Below, one piece after another: positions 23,352 through 29,445 of a stretch of DNA of 35,957 nt (within the stretch, counting starts at the first letter, position 1; every line of letters starts with the position of its first letter). The notes beneath the pieces are model-generated. The model made no database searches. It was not told the origin of the DNA and was given only the letters and a program-made list of their open reading frames with translations. The translations under genes were made by a program, and so were the position numbers. Location of the stretch: IMG/VR virus record IMGVR_UViG_3300025128_000150, positions 1-35,957 of that record. One strand, written 5' to 3'. Source of the stretch: a virus.

Positions 23352-23479
23352 GTGGAGCAGTTGTCTCGCACGCTATCTCCTGTGCGTGTCGTTTCACGTG
23401 CGACTGCAAGAAGCATAGCTTCTGAAGTTCATGTGCAAAACTCGTGCGCATGTACGAGGCTTGGTAGGGTATGCTCCGC
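23352..23479 (+). ncRNA. Candidate structured RNA, ~128 nt, closed multi-hairpin
   Basis: An 8-bp closing helix joins GTGGAGCA (23352-23359) and TGCTCCGC (23472-23479). Inside are TCGCACG/CGTGCGA (23366-23372, 23397-23403), which competes with CGCAC/GTGCG; AGAAGC-ATA-GCTTCT (23409-23423); and CTCGTGC-GCAT-GTACGAG (23441-23458). Both imperfect pairs in the closing and last helices are G-U if the plus strand is transcribed but A-C on the other strand, which favours a rightward RNA. No frame codes through it. It does not fit tRNA geometry, and I cannot match it to a named RNA family. No clear promoter is seen just upstream. Confidence 0.4.
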
Positions 23480-23484
23480 CAACA

Positions 23485-23699
23485 GCAACATAGGGTAGTG
23501 TTGCATAAATGTGACTATCTCCGCATGCTTTAGCATGGCAAGTGATGACATAACACTTGTCACCTAGTGCATAACCCCATGTTTACAAGGGTTTGAGCAT
23601 GCATTGGTGAATGAGCAAGCCTCATGTGTGTACACCAGCAACGCAAGCACAGGCATTGCACGCATTATGCGCATACACATGGAGGTGTGGGCGTGCGCC
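23485..23699. repeat. Second series of inverted repeats in the control region
   Basis: Six further hairpins in a row: GCAACA/TGTTGC (23485-23504), CATGC-TTTA-GCATG (23524-23537), CAAGTG/CACTTG (23539-23559), AACCC/GGGTT (23573-23593), TGGTG-A-ATGAG/CTCAT...CACCA (23605-23637), and GGC...GCACGC/GCGTGC-GCC (23652-23699) with ACAC/GTGT inside. They are perfect short stems separated by a few bases. GCATG/CATGC words recur. This may be a continuation of the RNA candidate, a second RNA, or protein-binding DNA such as an origin. Confidence 0.55.
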
Positions 23700-23819
23700 A
23701 GTGGGGGTGGGTACGTATATGTGTATACAGAAGTACACAGATTAGGTTTTTTCACTGTTAACCACAACGACAAGTGACATAGTTGGCCTGCCTGTCATTT
23801 AATATTTTTAATTTAGGGC

Positions 23820-23848
23820 TTGACACAGATATGGATACATGGTATAAT
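23820..23848 (+). promoter_or_regulatory. Strong rightward sigma70 promoter
   Basis: TTGACA (23820-23825), exactly 17 nt, TATAAT (23843-23848): both boxes match the consensus fully. Transcription would begin near 23855 and give a ~136-nt leader before the ATG at 23991. Host housekeeping RNA polymerase should use it; no phage RNA polymerase gene is visible in the window. It drives the rightward gene cluster. Confidence 0.85.
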
Positions 23849-23871
23849 TATGTATAACTAAACTACAGTTA

Positions 23872-23907
23872 AAGTGTATCACTTATATGATATATAGTTA
23901 TACTATA
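23872..23907 (+). promoter_or_regulatory. Two dyads in the leader of the rightward transcript
   Basis: AAGTG-TAT-CACTT (23872-23884) and TATAGT-TAT-ACTATA (23893-23907) are perfect inverted repeats, both with centre TAT, 21 nt apart. They lie about 17-50 nt after the predicted start point. They could be operators for a dimeric repressor or mRNA 5' hairpins. Confidence 0.5.
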
Positions 23908-23942
23908 AATACACATACATGTACACTTAAATGTAGAGTCGC

Positions 23943-23963
23943 ATAACACCTAAGTGTTATTTT
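23943..23963 (+). terminator. Terminator- or attenuator-like hairpin in the leader
   Basis: ATAACAC-CTAA-GTGTTAT followed by TTT: a perfect 7-bp stem with tetraloop, ending 27 nt before the ATG at 23991. The stem is AT-rich and the T-tract short, so full termination is doubtful; attenuation or control of ribosome access is possible. Confidence 0.4.
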
Positions 23964-23990
23964 CCGTGTATTCAAAATAAAGTCTTGACA

Positions 23991-24212
23991 ATGGCGAAGA
24001 AATCCGTAAAACTATATACTGACGATGTACTTACAGCTTTTTACGAGGCTATTCGTACTAATACATTAGACCGTCTACATATTCCTCATAGTGATGTATT
24101 CTATGTTCGTGCTGCCGTAGAGGCACACTACGGTAAAAAGTTTACATTAAAGCATGTAGAGGAGGCAATGCGGGCAGAAGGTTGGAAAGAAGGAGAAAGT
24201 AATGCTAAGTAA
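23991..24212 (+). CDS. Hypothetical protein, 73 aa, first rightward gene
   Basis: Starts at ATG 23991 (MAKKSVKLYTDDVLTAFYEA); an in-frame TTG two codons earlier is less likely. No strong ribosome binding site is visible. The product looks like a compact helical domain: residues 8-25 and 35-48 helical, then KKFTLKHVEEAMRAEGWKE, a possible winged-helix or helix-turn-helix-like end. As first gene behind the sigma70 promoter it could be a regulator. No family recognised. Confidence 0.6.
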   Translation: MAKKSVKLYTDDVLTAFYEAIRTNTLDRLHIPHSDVFYVRAAVEAHYGKKFTLKHVEEAMRAEGWKEGESNAK

Positions 24213-24318
24213 ACTATGGGCGTACTTGCGTCCTATCTATAATTATTTTAAATGTATTGTTTGTGCAATATTAAATAAGAAAACATGTGACTGTAAACAG
24301 TGTGAGTGTGATGACTGA
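24202..24318 (+). CDS. Cys-rich micro-protein, 38 aa
   Basis: Read directly from the sequence. ATG at 24202 is preceded by AAGGAGAAAGTA, a strong ribosome binding site. The product starts MLSKLWAYLRPIYNYF; residues 5-25 are aromatic and hydrophobic and could sit on a membrane. Six cysteines follow as C18-x2-C21 and C29-x-C31-x2-C34-x-C36 (CDCKQCECDD), suggesting a small zinc or other metal site. It overlaps the previous gene by 11 nt and the next by 8 nt. No family known to me; a coding role is likely from start signal and coupling. Confidence 0.6.
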   Translation: MLSKLWAYLRPIYNYFKCIVCAILNKKTCDCKQCECDD

Positions 24319-24550
24319 GGTATTCTTTGCTTTTGTATTGGCATGTACCCCTATGAAAGAACTAGGGTGTATGCAGATAACCGATACACGAGGTCCATAC
24401 ACAACTAAAGAAGCATGTGTAGAACGTACCAATGAAATGATACGAGATTCTTTAGTTATGTTTCGTATGCAACGACCACACATACATACTAACTTTTATA
24501 ACTTTAAATACAAATGTGGCGTACAAGACCCCAAAGGCGTTAATTTATAA
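24311..24550 (+). CDS. Small probably exported Cys-containing protein, 79 aa
   Basis: ATG at 24311 lies in the end of the preceding micro-gene. The N-terminus (MTEVFFAFVLACTPMKELGC) is a short hydrophobic segment that may be a signal or lipoprotein-like leader, although it lacks basic residues. Four cysteines (positions about 12, 20, 37, 69) could pair as disulphides in the periplasm. The middle ITDTRGPYTTKEACVERTNE resembles small periplasmic phage proteins of unknown role. The stop shares one base with the next start. Confidence 0.55.
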   Translation: MTEVFFAFVLACTPMKELGCMQITDTRGPYTTKEACVERTNEMIRDSLVMFRMQRPHIHTNFYNFKYKCGVQDPKGVNL

Positions 24551-24843
24551 TGGCACACGAGAATCGTAAAAAGTCTTTATTAAAGAAACATGGTTTATCT
24601 GGTGTAAATAAGCCAAAGCGTACTCCTAATCATAAAACAAAGTCTCACATGGTATTGGCCGCAGAAGGTCATAATATGAAGTTAATTCGTTTTGGGCAGC
24701 AAGGTGTGAGTGGCGCAGGCAAGAACCCTAAGAGTGCTAAAGATAAGGCACGTAAAAAATCGTACTACGCAAGGCATAATGCCCAAGGCAAGCCCACTAC
24801 TAAGCTATCAGCAAAGTATTGGTCGCATAAAGTAAAATGGTGA
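24550..24843 (+). CDS. Highly basic hypothetical protein, 97 aa
   Basis: Over a quarter Lys/Arg/His. The conserved-looking core is LIRFGQQGVSGAGKNPKSAK, then RKKSYYARHNAQG and LSAKYWSHKVKW. I remember close relatives in many marine cyanophages and pelagiphages, without function. The composition fits a DNA-binding, possibly packaged protein. It abuts the preceding gene through a shared base. Confidence 0.65.
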   Translation: MAHENRKKSLLKKHGLSGVNKPKRTPNHKTKSHMVLAAEGHNMKLIRFGQQGVSGAGKNPKSAKDKARKKSYYARHNAQGKPTTKLSAKYWSHKVKW

Positions 24844-24853
24844 GGAAACTAAA

Positions 24854-25693
24854 ATGAGCAGTAAAGCAAAACCTATTTCTAAGTTGATAAAATTTTTATC
24901 TCAAGCAGGGGATTTAAGTGACGCACAAAAGGCTACTAAACGAAAGAAGCCTACACAAGAAGGTATTAATTTTAGCAAGAACAAAGATATTGATTTGGGA
25001 ATGCCTAATAAATTTGAGGAACAGATATCTCGTGAGTTAGAAACAGCCGTTAAATTAAAGGGTAGTAAAGTTGAAAACATGACGGTAGGCAAGAAGTCTA
25101 TGTCTAATTTTTTAACGGACCAAGCAAAGTATAGCAATTACAATCCAAAGCTGATGAATAAATTGGAGAAAGAATTTCCTGAAATATATGAAAGAATTAT
25201 GAAGAGGCAAGAAGCCGAGTATAAGTCAAGTCGTAGACAAGCAGGACAAACAAAATCAACTACCGCTAAGAAACTTGACCCGGGAACTTACATGAATATG
25301 AATACAGGTGAAATATTTGACAATGTTAAAAGCATGGATGATTTACCGAAGGGTGCAAAGAAAAGTGATTATATTAGAAATCCAACTCCTAGACAAGTAG
25401 AACAGTATGCAGCAGGAGCAGAACGAAGAGCAAGGCTTAAAAAACAAGGTGATACACCTGCAAAAGATAGGGTAGTGGATAAAAAGAAATTAGGGCGTGC
25501 GTTAGGTGAAATGATGTCTGATGAAAATATATTAAGCGATAGGCGTTCTAAGATTAACATGATAGATTATAGAAAAGGTGGAATGGTTAAATCTACCGTG
25601 AATCATTTACGTAAGGGCGGTAGTCCAAAGCGAGTACCTGTTATTTCTATTGGTATTGGCATGGCTGAGATTACTAAGAAAAAGAAAAAATAG
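24854..25693 (+). CDS. Hypothetical basic protein, 279 aa
   Basis: Not recognised. Strongly basic and mostly hydrophilic, with helical regions and a Gly-rich/hydrophobic end (VPVISIGIGMAEI followed by Lys run). The segment KLDPGTYMNMNTGEIFDNVK and a MIDYRKGGMVKS stretch near residues 235-250 recall the Lys-Gly-Gly motifs of the downstream repeat protein. GAGGAAAC precedes the ATG. A virion or DNA-associated role is possible. Confidence 0.6.
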   Translation: MSSKAKPISKLIKFLSQAGDLSDAQKATKRKKPTQEGINFSKNKDIDLGMPNKFEEQISRELETAVKLKGSKVENMTVGKKSMSNFLTDQAKYSNYNPKLMNKLEKEFPEIYERIMKRQEAEYKSSRRQAGQTKSTTAKKLDPGTYMNMNTGEIFDNVKSMDDLPKGAKKSDYIRNPTPRQVEQYAAGAERRARLKKQGDTPAKDRVVDKKKLGRALGEMMSDENILSDRRSKINMIDYRKGGMVKSTVNHLRKGGSPKRVPVISIGIGMAEITKKKKK

Positions 25694-25706
25694 TTGAGAA
25701 AGTTTA

Positions 25707-26060
25707 ATGCCAAAGATACTTGAAGGTTCAAAATTTAAAACAGTAGGAGCTATAGCAGGCACAGGAGCGTCTGCTGTTTATGTTGTACCTAATAAGTATA
25801 GTGCTATTGTAAGGCATTTTAGTTTTAGTAATAATAATGCGGCAGCAAAAAAAGTATCGGCACAGTTTTATAATTCTTCTACCTCTAGGTACTATTACGT
25901 AGTAGAAGACTTATCTATTGCTGCAAATAGTGTTACTAATATTTTAGATGGAAATTTTATTGCAATTAACGCAGGAGATAAAATTATTGTATCGAGTGAA
26001 ACTGCTGGAACTATAAACACACTAGTATCATTAGAAGAGTATTACGACCCGAACAGATAA
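25707..26060 (+). CDS. Small beta-rich putative virion protein, 117 aa
   Basis: Residues 20-110 alternate short hydrophobic strands and turns (AVYVVPNKYSAIVRHFSFSN, YYYVVEDLSIAANSVTNILD, AGDKIIVSSETAGTINTLVS), the look of a small jelly-roll or beta-sandwich as in capsid decoration and tail fibre-associated proteins. I recall similar short proteins in marine phage genomes, usually annotated as structural or hypothetical. Start ATG at 25707, after AGAAAG. Assignment is inference from predicted fold. Confidence 0.5.
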   Translation: MPKILEGSKFKTVGAIAGTGASAVYVVPNKYSAIVRHFSFSNNNAAAKKVSAQFYNSSTSRYYYVVEDLSIAANSVTNILDGNFIAINAGDKIIVSSETAGTINTLVSLEEYYDPNR

Positions 26061-26109
26061 TATCTTCAAATACCCCTTTAATACCACTGCCCAACAATGA
26101 GGATATAGT

Positions 26110-26550
26110 ATGTTAGCTGAACTTGCCGCGGCAAACGCTGCTTTTGCAGTTATAAAACAATGTGTTTCTAATGGACGTGAATTAGCTTCCGCAGGCAAAT
26201 CTATAACAGATTATGTTTGTGCTAAAGAAGAATTAAATAGACGGGTAAATAAAAAGAAAAAACCCGGTAAAAGTAATACTGATTTAGAAGAGTTTATGGC
26301 ATTAGAAAAAATTAAAGTTCAAGAAGAACAGTTAAGAGAAACAATGATATGGGCAGGACGTGCAGGTCTTTGGGATGATTGGCAAAAGTTTCAAGCTGAA
26401 GCAAGGAAGTCTAGGAGGGTACAAGAAGAACTCGCAAGAAAAAAACGAGAAGAAATGCAACAATATATGGCAATCATGTTAGGCATTGTTATATTTTTTG
26501 GCGGGTTATTAGCAATAGTATATTGGTCTTTATGGTTAAAGAGTTTATAA
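26110..26550 (+). CDS. Coiled-coil protein with C-terminal membrane anchor, 146 aa
   Basis: A long charged helix (about residues 30-118) is followed by one transmembrane segment near the C-terminus (MAIMLGIVIFFGGLLAIVYW) and a short tail. GAGGATA precedes the ATG. It lies directly before the holin and endolysin genes, so it may belong to the lysis cassette, but the topology (C-terminal anchor, no signal) is opposite to that of an i-spanin. Function unknown. Confidence 0.6.
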   Translation: MLAELAAANAAFAVIKQCVSNGRELASAGKSITDYVCAKEELNRRVNKKKKPGKSNTDLEEFMALEKIKVQEEQLRETMIWAGRAGLWDDWQKFQAEARKSRRVQEELARKKREEMQQYMAIMLGIVIFFGGLLAIVYWSLWLKSL

Positions 26551-26555
26551 AAAAC

Positions 26556-26584
26556 TTGACAACGTTAAGATATAATGATACAAC
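26556..26584 (+). promoter_or_regulatory. Possible promoter before the holin gene
   Basis: A perfect TTGACA (26556-26561) with TACAAC 17 nt downstream (26579-26584). A better TATAAT (26571-26576) is only 9 nt away, too close to pair with it. The 57-bp gap is one of few in the late cluster, so separate control of lysis genes is possible. Weak. Confidence 0.3.
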
Positions 26585-26607
26585 TAACGAAACATAGGTA
26601 TAAATAA

Positions 26608-27009
26608 ATGAGTATATTAACTAGTTTAGTAGGGCCTGTCTCTGGGTTGCTAGATAAATTTATTGAAGATAAAGACCAAAAGGCAAAGCTTGCCCATGAA
26701 ATAGCTACAATGGGGCAGCGACATGCGCAGGAAGCAATGCTTGCGCAGTTAGAAATAAACAAAGCTGAAGCTGCATCAGGTTCTATATTTAAAGGCGGAT
26801 GGCGGCCAGCAGTAGGATGGGTCTGTGCGATTGCTTTTGCATATCACTTTATTTTAAAAGACTTAATTATATTTGGTGCATCTTTTGCAGGTGCAGAATT
26901 ACCCGAACTTCCAGAGTTTGACATGGGTACGCTCCTCACGGTTTTAGGCGGCATGCTCGGAATCGGAGGACTTAGGACATATGAAAAGCAGAAAGGTATA
27001 ACTAAATGA
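26608..27009 (+). CDS. Holin of the 3TM superfamily
   Basis: An amphipathic N-terminal part (LTSLVGPVSGLLDKFIEDKD) and a helical linker (HEIATMGQRHAQEAMLAQLE) precede the membrane domain: GWRPAVGWVCAIAFAYHFIL, FGASFAGAELPEL and TLLTVLGGMLGIGGLRTYEK. The GWRP..GW motif and the ending GLRTYEK are typical of the phage Holin_3TM family. It forms pores at the end of infection. The stop overlaps the M15 endolysin start by 4 nt, the classic holin-endolysin pairing. Confidence 0.85.
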   Translation: MSILTSLVGPVSGLLDKFIEDKDQKAKLAHEIATMGQRHAQEAMLAQLEINKAEAASGSIFKGGWRPAVGWVCAIAFAYHFILKDLIIFGASFAGAELPELPEFDMGTLLTVLGGMLGIGGLRTYEKQKGITK

Positions 27010-27458
27010 CATTTCAATTATCTCAAAGAAGTTTAGGAAGATTAGATGGAATAGATGGTAAGTTGCATACAGTAGTCTGTGCAGCAATTAAACTATCAAA
27101 TGTTGATTTTGGAGTTACCTGTGGTTTACGAACACAAGCAGAACAAGAAGACCTTGTGGCACGAGGTGCTTCACAAACAATGAAATCACTTCATTTAGAA
27201 GGAAAAGCAGTTGATGTCGTTGCGTATATTGGCCCGCGCATATCTTGGGAGTTAAATCTTTATGATGACATTGCAGATGCTATGAAACAAGCGGCATTAG
27301 ACCATGATGTAAAATTAAGATGGGGAGCTGCATGGCATAAAAATTTAACAGACTGGACAGATACTTCTGAAAATTTAATGAATGAGTATATTGATTTACG
27401 TAGGTCAGAAGGACGCAGACCTTTTATAGATGCCCCTCATTTTGAAATGGTGAAGTAG
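27006..27458 (+). CDS. Endolysin, peptidase M15 (L-Ala-D-Glu/D-Ala type)
   Basis: Zinc peptidase that cuts the stem peptide of peptidoglycan. The metal site is visible: SLHLEGKAVDVVAY (His63 and Asp70, H-x6-D) and APHFEM (His145). CGLRTQAEQ at about 39-47 is the usual 'GxRT' upstream motif, and WGAAWHK lies at 106-112. Length (150 aa) fits T5-like single-domain endolysins. There is no signal peptide, so export depends on the adjacent holin. The ATGA overlap with the holin gene supports the start. Confidence 0.9.
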   Translation: MTFQLSQRSLGRLDGIDGKLHTVVCAAIKLSNVDFGVTCGLRTQAEQEDLVARGASQTMKSLHLEGKAVDVVAYIGPRISWELNLYDDIADAMKQAALDHDVKLRWGAAWHKNLTDWTDTSENLMNEYIDLRRSEGRRPFIDAPHFEMVK

Positions 27459-27459
27459 T

Positions 27460-27747
27460 ATGGCAAATAAAACTAAAGCAAAAACTAAAATTAATAAAGT
27501 AGTAAAAGGTTTAAAGAAAGCTTCAAAACTTCATGCAGGTCAAGCTAAGACATTATCAAGTTTAAAATTAAAAACAGGTGGTAGTACTGTCAATAAAGCA
27601 GGAAATTATACAAAACCTACTATGCGAAAAAGTCTTTTTAATAGTATCAAAGCAGGTGGAAAGGGCGGTAATCCCGGTCAATGGTCAGCTAGAAAAGCAC
27701 AAATGTTAGCTAAACGATATAAAGAAAAAGGTGGTGGCTATAAGTAA
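27460..27747 (+). CDS. Small basic Gly/Lys-rich protein, 95 aa
   Basis: The N-terminal 40 residues are Lys-rich; the C-terminal half holds a recurrent marine-phage motif, AGGKGGNPGQWSARKAQMLA, ending KRYKEKGGGYK. I know this block from many marine phage genomes, with no assigned function. The basic composition suggests DNA or RNA contact. It begins 2 nt after the endolysin stop. Confidence 0.65.
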   Translation: MANKTKAKTKINKVVKGLKKASKLHAGQAKTLSSLKLKTGGSTVNKAGNYTKPTMRKSLFNSIKAGGKGGNPGQWSARKAQMLAKRYKEKGGGYK

Positions 27748-28028
27748 TGTCAAAAGACCCGAAGAAAGGCACTGGCAAAAAACCAAAGGGAAGTGGCAGA
27801 AGGCTTTACACAGACGAGAATCCAAAAGATACTGTTAGTATTAAGTTTGCAACAGTAGCAGATGCAAAAGCTACTATAGCAAAAGTAAAAAGAATAAATA
27901 AACCATACGCAAGAAAAATTCAAATCTTGACAGTTATGGAGCAACGTGCTAAAGTAATGGGCAAGACTGAAGTAGTAAGACTTGCAAAGCAAGCAAAACT
28001 TCAGTTGAAAAAACAAAAGGAAAAGTAA
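27747..28028 (+). CDS. Small basic protein with KGSGRRLYTDENPKDTV motif, 93 aa
   Basis: Opens with a Lys/Gly-rich tail and KGSGRRLYTDENPKDTVSIK, then two helices (TVADAKATIAKVKRINKPYA, KIQILTVMEQRAKVMGKTEV) and a Lys/Gln-rich end. I remember near relatives in cyanophage and pelagiphage genomes, always uncharacterised. It shares one base with each neighbour (TAATG junctions), so the whole run is translated in step. Confidence 0.65.
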   Translation: MSKDPKKGTGKKPKGSGRRLYTDENPKDTVSIKFATVADAKATIAKVKRINKPYARKIQILTVMEQRAKVMGKTEVVRLAKQAKLQLKKQKEK

Positions 28029-28759
28029 TGCCCTACTTACAAAGCAATATCCCATACTTCAAAGCATGGGTAAGACGAGAGTATACATGTAACTTTGAAC
28101 AATATCATGGTGAGTTTTTACATTGTATGGTGATAGCGGTAACAACTATGCCAAACAGATGTTTAAGTTTTCAAGTAATATTTACAGGTTGCGAAGCAGA
28201 TGAAGAAGATGAGCCAAACATACATGGTGGGGCAATGTGGGCTAGGATGCCCATTACAGCTTTAGTTGGAGATACCCCTGTAAAAAAATGGGCAAAGGAA
28301 CTGCCAGTCTATGCAGCACAACCTTGGGATTGTATGTCACACAATCATTCGGTGTATGTATTAGATAGAGCTACTCCTGCACCTTGGGTGGCAAAAGTCG
28401 ATGGAGAATTTTATCCTGCTAAGTACTACTTTACAGTAGATTATACAGGTAGTGAAATTGCAGATGACCCTGCACAGCACAAACAAAGTCACGTGCTAGA
28501 ACTAATGGATGCAGGTAAATATACAGGTAACATTGTGGCGTTACCCAATAATAGGGTAAGAGTAACTCACCCTGCATGGTTTGAAACAGGACAAGGCGCA
28601 CCAGACTTTAAGCCTAATCAAAATGTGTTTCATTCCAAACTAGAAACCGAATACGTTTGGGATACCCAACGTGTCTTTAATAACTTATATAATGAGGAAA
28701 ATAAACATGGCAATGAAAAAACCAAACGCAAAACAAAAGGGAATAAAAAAGCTTCCTAA
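28028..28759 (+). CDS. Conserved marine-phage hypothetical protein, 243 aa
   Basis: The N-terminal ~210 residues look like a folded alpha/beta or all-beta domain (PYLQSNIPYFKAWVRREYTC, LHCMVIAVTTMPNRCLSFQV, PWDCMSHNHSVYVLDR, PAKYYFTVDYTGSE, RVRVTHPAWFETGQG). I know similar proteins from T4-like cyanophages and other marine phages, without function. Several Cys and His residues might bind metal. The Lys-rich last 20 residues are out-of-frame with the start of the next gene, which they overlap by 53 nt. Confidence 0.65.
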   Translation: MPYLQSNIPYFKAWVRREYTCNFEQYHGEFLHCMVIAVTTMPNRCLSFQVIFTGCEADEEDEPNIHGGAMWARMPITALVGDTPVKKWAKELPVYAAQPWDCMSHNHSVYVLDRATPAPWVAKVDGEFYPAKYYFTVDYTGSEIADDPAQHKQSHVLELMDAGKYTGNIVALPNNRVRVTHPAWFETGQGAPDFKPNQNVFHSKLETEYVWDTQRVFNNLYNEENKHGNEKTKRKTKGNKKAS

Positions 28760-28958
28760 ACCTGTCCGCAATAAAATGGGCTATATGGCTAAAGGCGGAA
28801 CAATGAAGAAAAAAGGTTACGCTAAAGGTGGAGCTATGAAGAAAAAAGGTTACGCTAAAGGTGGAGCTATGAAGAAGAAGGGCTACGCTAAAGGTGGAGC
28901 TATGAAGAAGAAGGGCTACGCTAAAGGTGGAGCTATGATGAAAAAGAAAAAGAAGTAA
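28707..28958 (+). CDS. Lys/Gly repeat protein, 83 aa
   Basis: ATG at 28707 (MAMKKPNAKQKGIKKLPKPV) follows GAGGAAAA. After a short basic start it consists of four tandem 11-residue units MKKKGYAKGGA, preceded by a half unit (MAKGGT) and closed by a Lys run. No hydrophobic core is possible, so it should be disordered, strongly cationic and nucleic-acid or envelope binding. Comparable KGG repeats are seen in other marine phages. It overlaps the preceding gene by 53 nt. Confidence 0.6.
   Translation: MAMKKPNAKQKGIKKLPKPVRNKMGYMAKGGTMKKKGYAKGGAMKKKGYAKGGAMKKKGYAKGGAMKKKGYAKGGAMMKKKKK
28803..28934 (+). repeat. Four tandem 33-bp units
   Basis: Units at 28803-28835, 28836-28868, 28869-28901 and 28902-28934, all encoding the same 11 residues. 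Units 1 and 2 are identical in DNA; units 3 and 4 are identical to each other but use AAG and GGC where units 1 and 2 use AAA and GGT. Confidence 0.92.
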
Positions 28959-29203
28959 TGGCATTAGCTAAATCCCAACAAAGTCTAAAAAATTGGACTA
29001 AGCAAAAATGGAGAACTAAAAGTGGCAAACCTAGTGCAAAAACTGGAGAACGTTACTTACCCGACTCTGCAATTAAATCACTATCGCCACAGGAGTACTC
29101 AGCAACATCTGCGGCAAAAAGAAAAGGTACAAGAGCTGGCAAACAATTTGTCAAACAACCGAAAAGCATTGCTAAAAAAACTGCAAGATTTAGGAGAGGC
29201 TAA
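28958..29203 (+). CDS. Small basic protein (KNWTKQKWRTKSGKPS type), 81 aa
   Basis: Contains LKNWTKQKWRTKSGKPSAKT, ERYLPDSAIKSLSPQEYSAT and a Lys/Arg-rich end (KSIAKKTARFRRG). I recognise this arrangement from many marine phages, where it is listed as a domain of unknown function (DUF5872 as I remember). Likely to bind nucleic acid. It shares one base with the next gene's start. Confidence 0.65.
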   Translation: MALAKSQQSLKNWTKQKWRTKSGKPSAKTGERYLPDSAIKSLSPQEYSATSAAKRKGTRAGKQFVKQPKSIAKKTARFRRG

Positions 29204-29445
29204 TGATAACTCCTGAAGGTTTGTCAGCTTGGCGTATCATACCAAGATTATTAATACTCAGCTATATGATTGTGTTTTACCAAACATGTAACTGGTTTAT
29301 GCAACTCTCAGACCCCAATAATGCTCAGGCAGGTTTCGTATCTGTTGTTGTTGGCGCAGGTGCAGCTTGGTTTGGGCTGTATGTAAATGGAAACAGAGCT
29401 TCTGTACAAGTTCAAAGTAAAATGGAGACTAGAGATAATGCCTGA
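29203..29445 (+). CDS. Small membrane protein, holin-like, 80 aa
   Basis: Two transmembrane segments (IIPRLLILSYMIVFYQTCNW, about residues 12-31, and AGFVSVVVGAGAAWFGLYVN, about 43-62) with a polar tail. This short hairpin topology with the AWFGLYVNG ending occurs in T4-like and marine phages, where it is a holin candidate. A second holin or antiholin beside the 3TM holin would be plausible. The tail is overlapped by the next gene. Confidence 0.6.
   Translation: MITPEGLSAWRIIPRLLILSYMIVFYQTCNWFMQLSDPNNAQAGFVSVVVGAGAAWFGLYVNGNRASVQVQSKMETRDNA

Larger units (their letters stand above)
23250..23990. promoter_or_regulatory. 741-bp divergent control region, no supported gene
   Basis: Separates the leftward early cluster from the rightward late cluster. 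The only longer frame here (23564-23773, minus) has no ribosome binding site and a composition unlike a protein. The outer parts are AT-rich, while 23341-23700 is about half G+C by hand count. It contains a dense series of inverted repeats, a strong rightward promoter and leader dyads, listed separately. It is the natural place for early promoters, and the hairpin density would also suit a replication origin or structured RNA. The leftward promoter is not obvious. Confidence 0.75.

Noticed and set aside
23352-23479. Possible tRNA or tmRNA
   Set aside because: No T-loop consensus, no CCA end and arm spacing wrong for tRNA; kept only as an unassigned structured RNA candidate.
23564-23773. 69-aa open frame on the minus strand inside the control region
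   Set aside because: No ribosome binding site, odd His/Tyr/Pro-rich composition, and it runs through the hairpin-dense block; better explained as non-coding.
26571-26576. TATAAT as -10 box with the TTGACA at 26556
   Set aside because: Only 9 nt separate them; sigma70 needs 16-18. Kept only the weaker TACAAC pairing at low confidence.
28803-28934. Possible CRISPR-like array
   Set aside because: Units are directly adjacent without spacers and in frame with a protein; an ordinary coding tandem repeat.
28677-28964. Minus-strand frame with Phe/Leu/Ser repeats
   Set aside because: It is the complement of the Lys/Gly repeat gene; the repeat pattern follows from the 33-bp units on the other strand.
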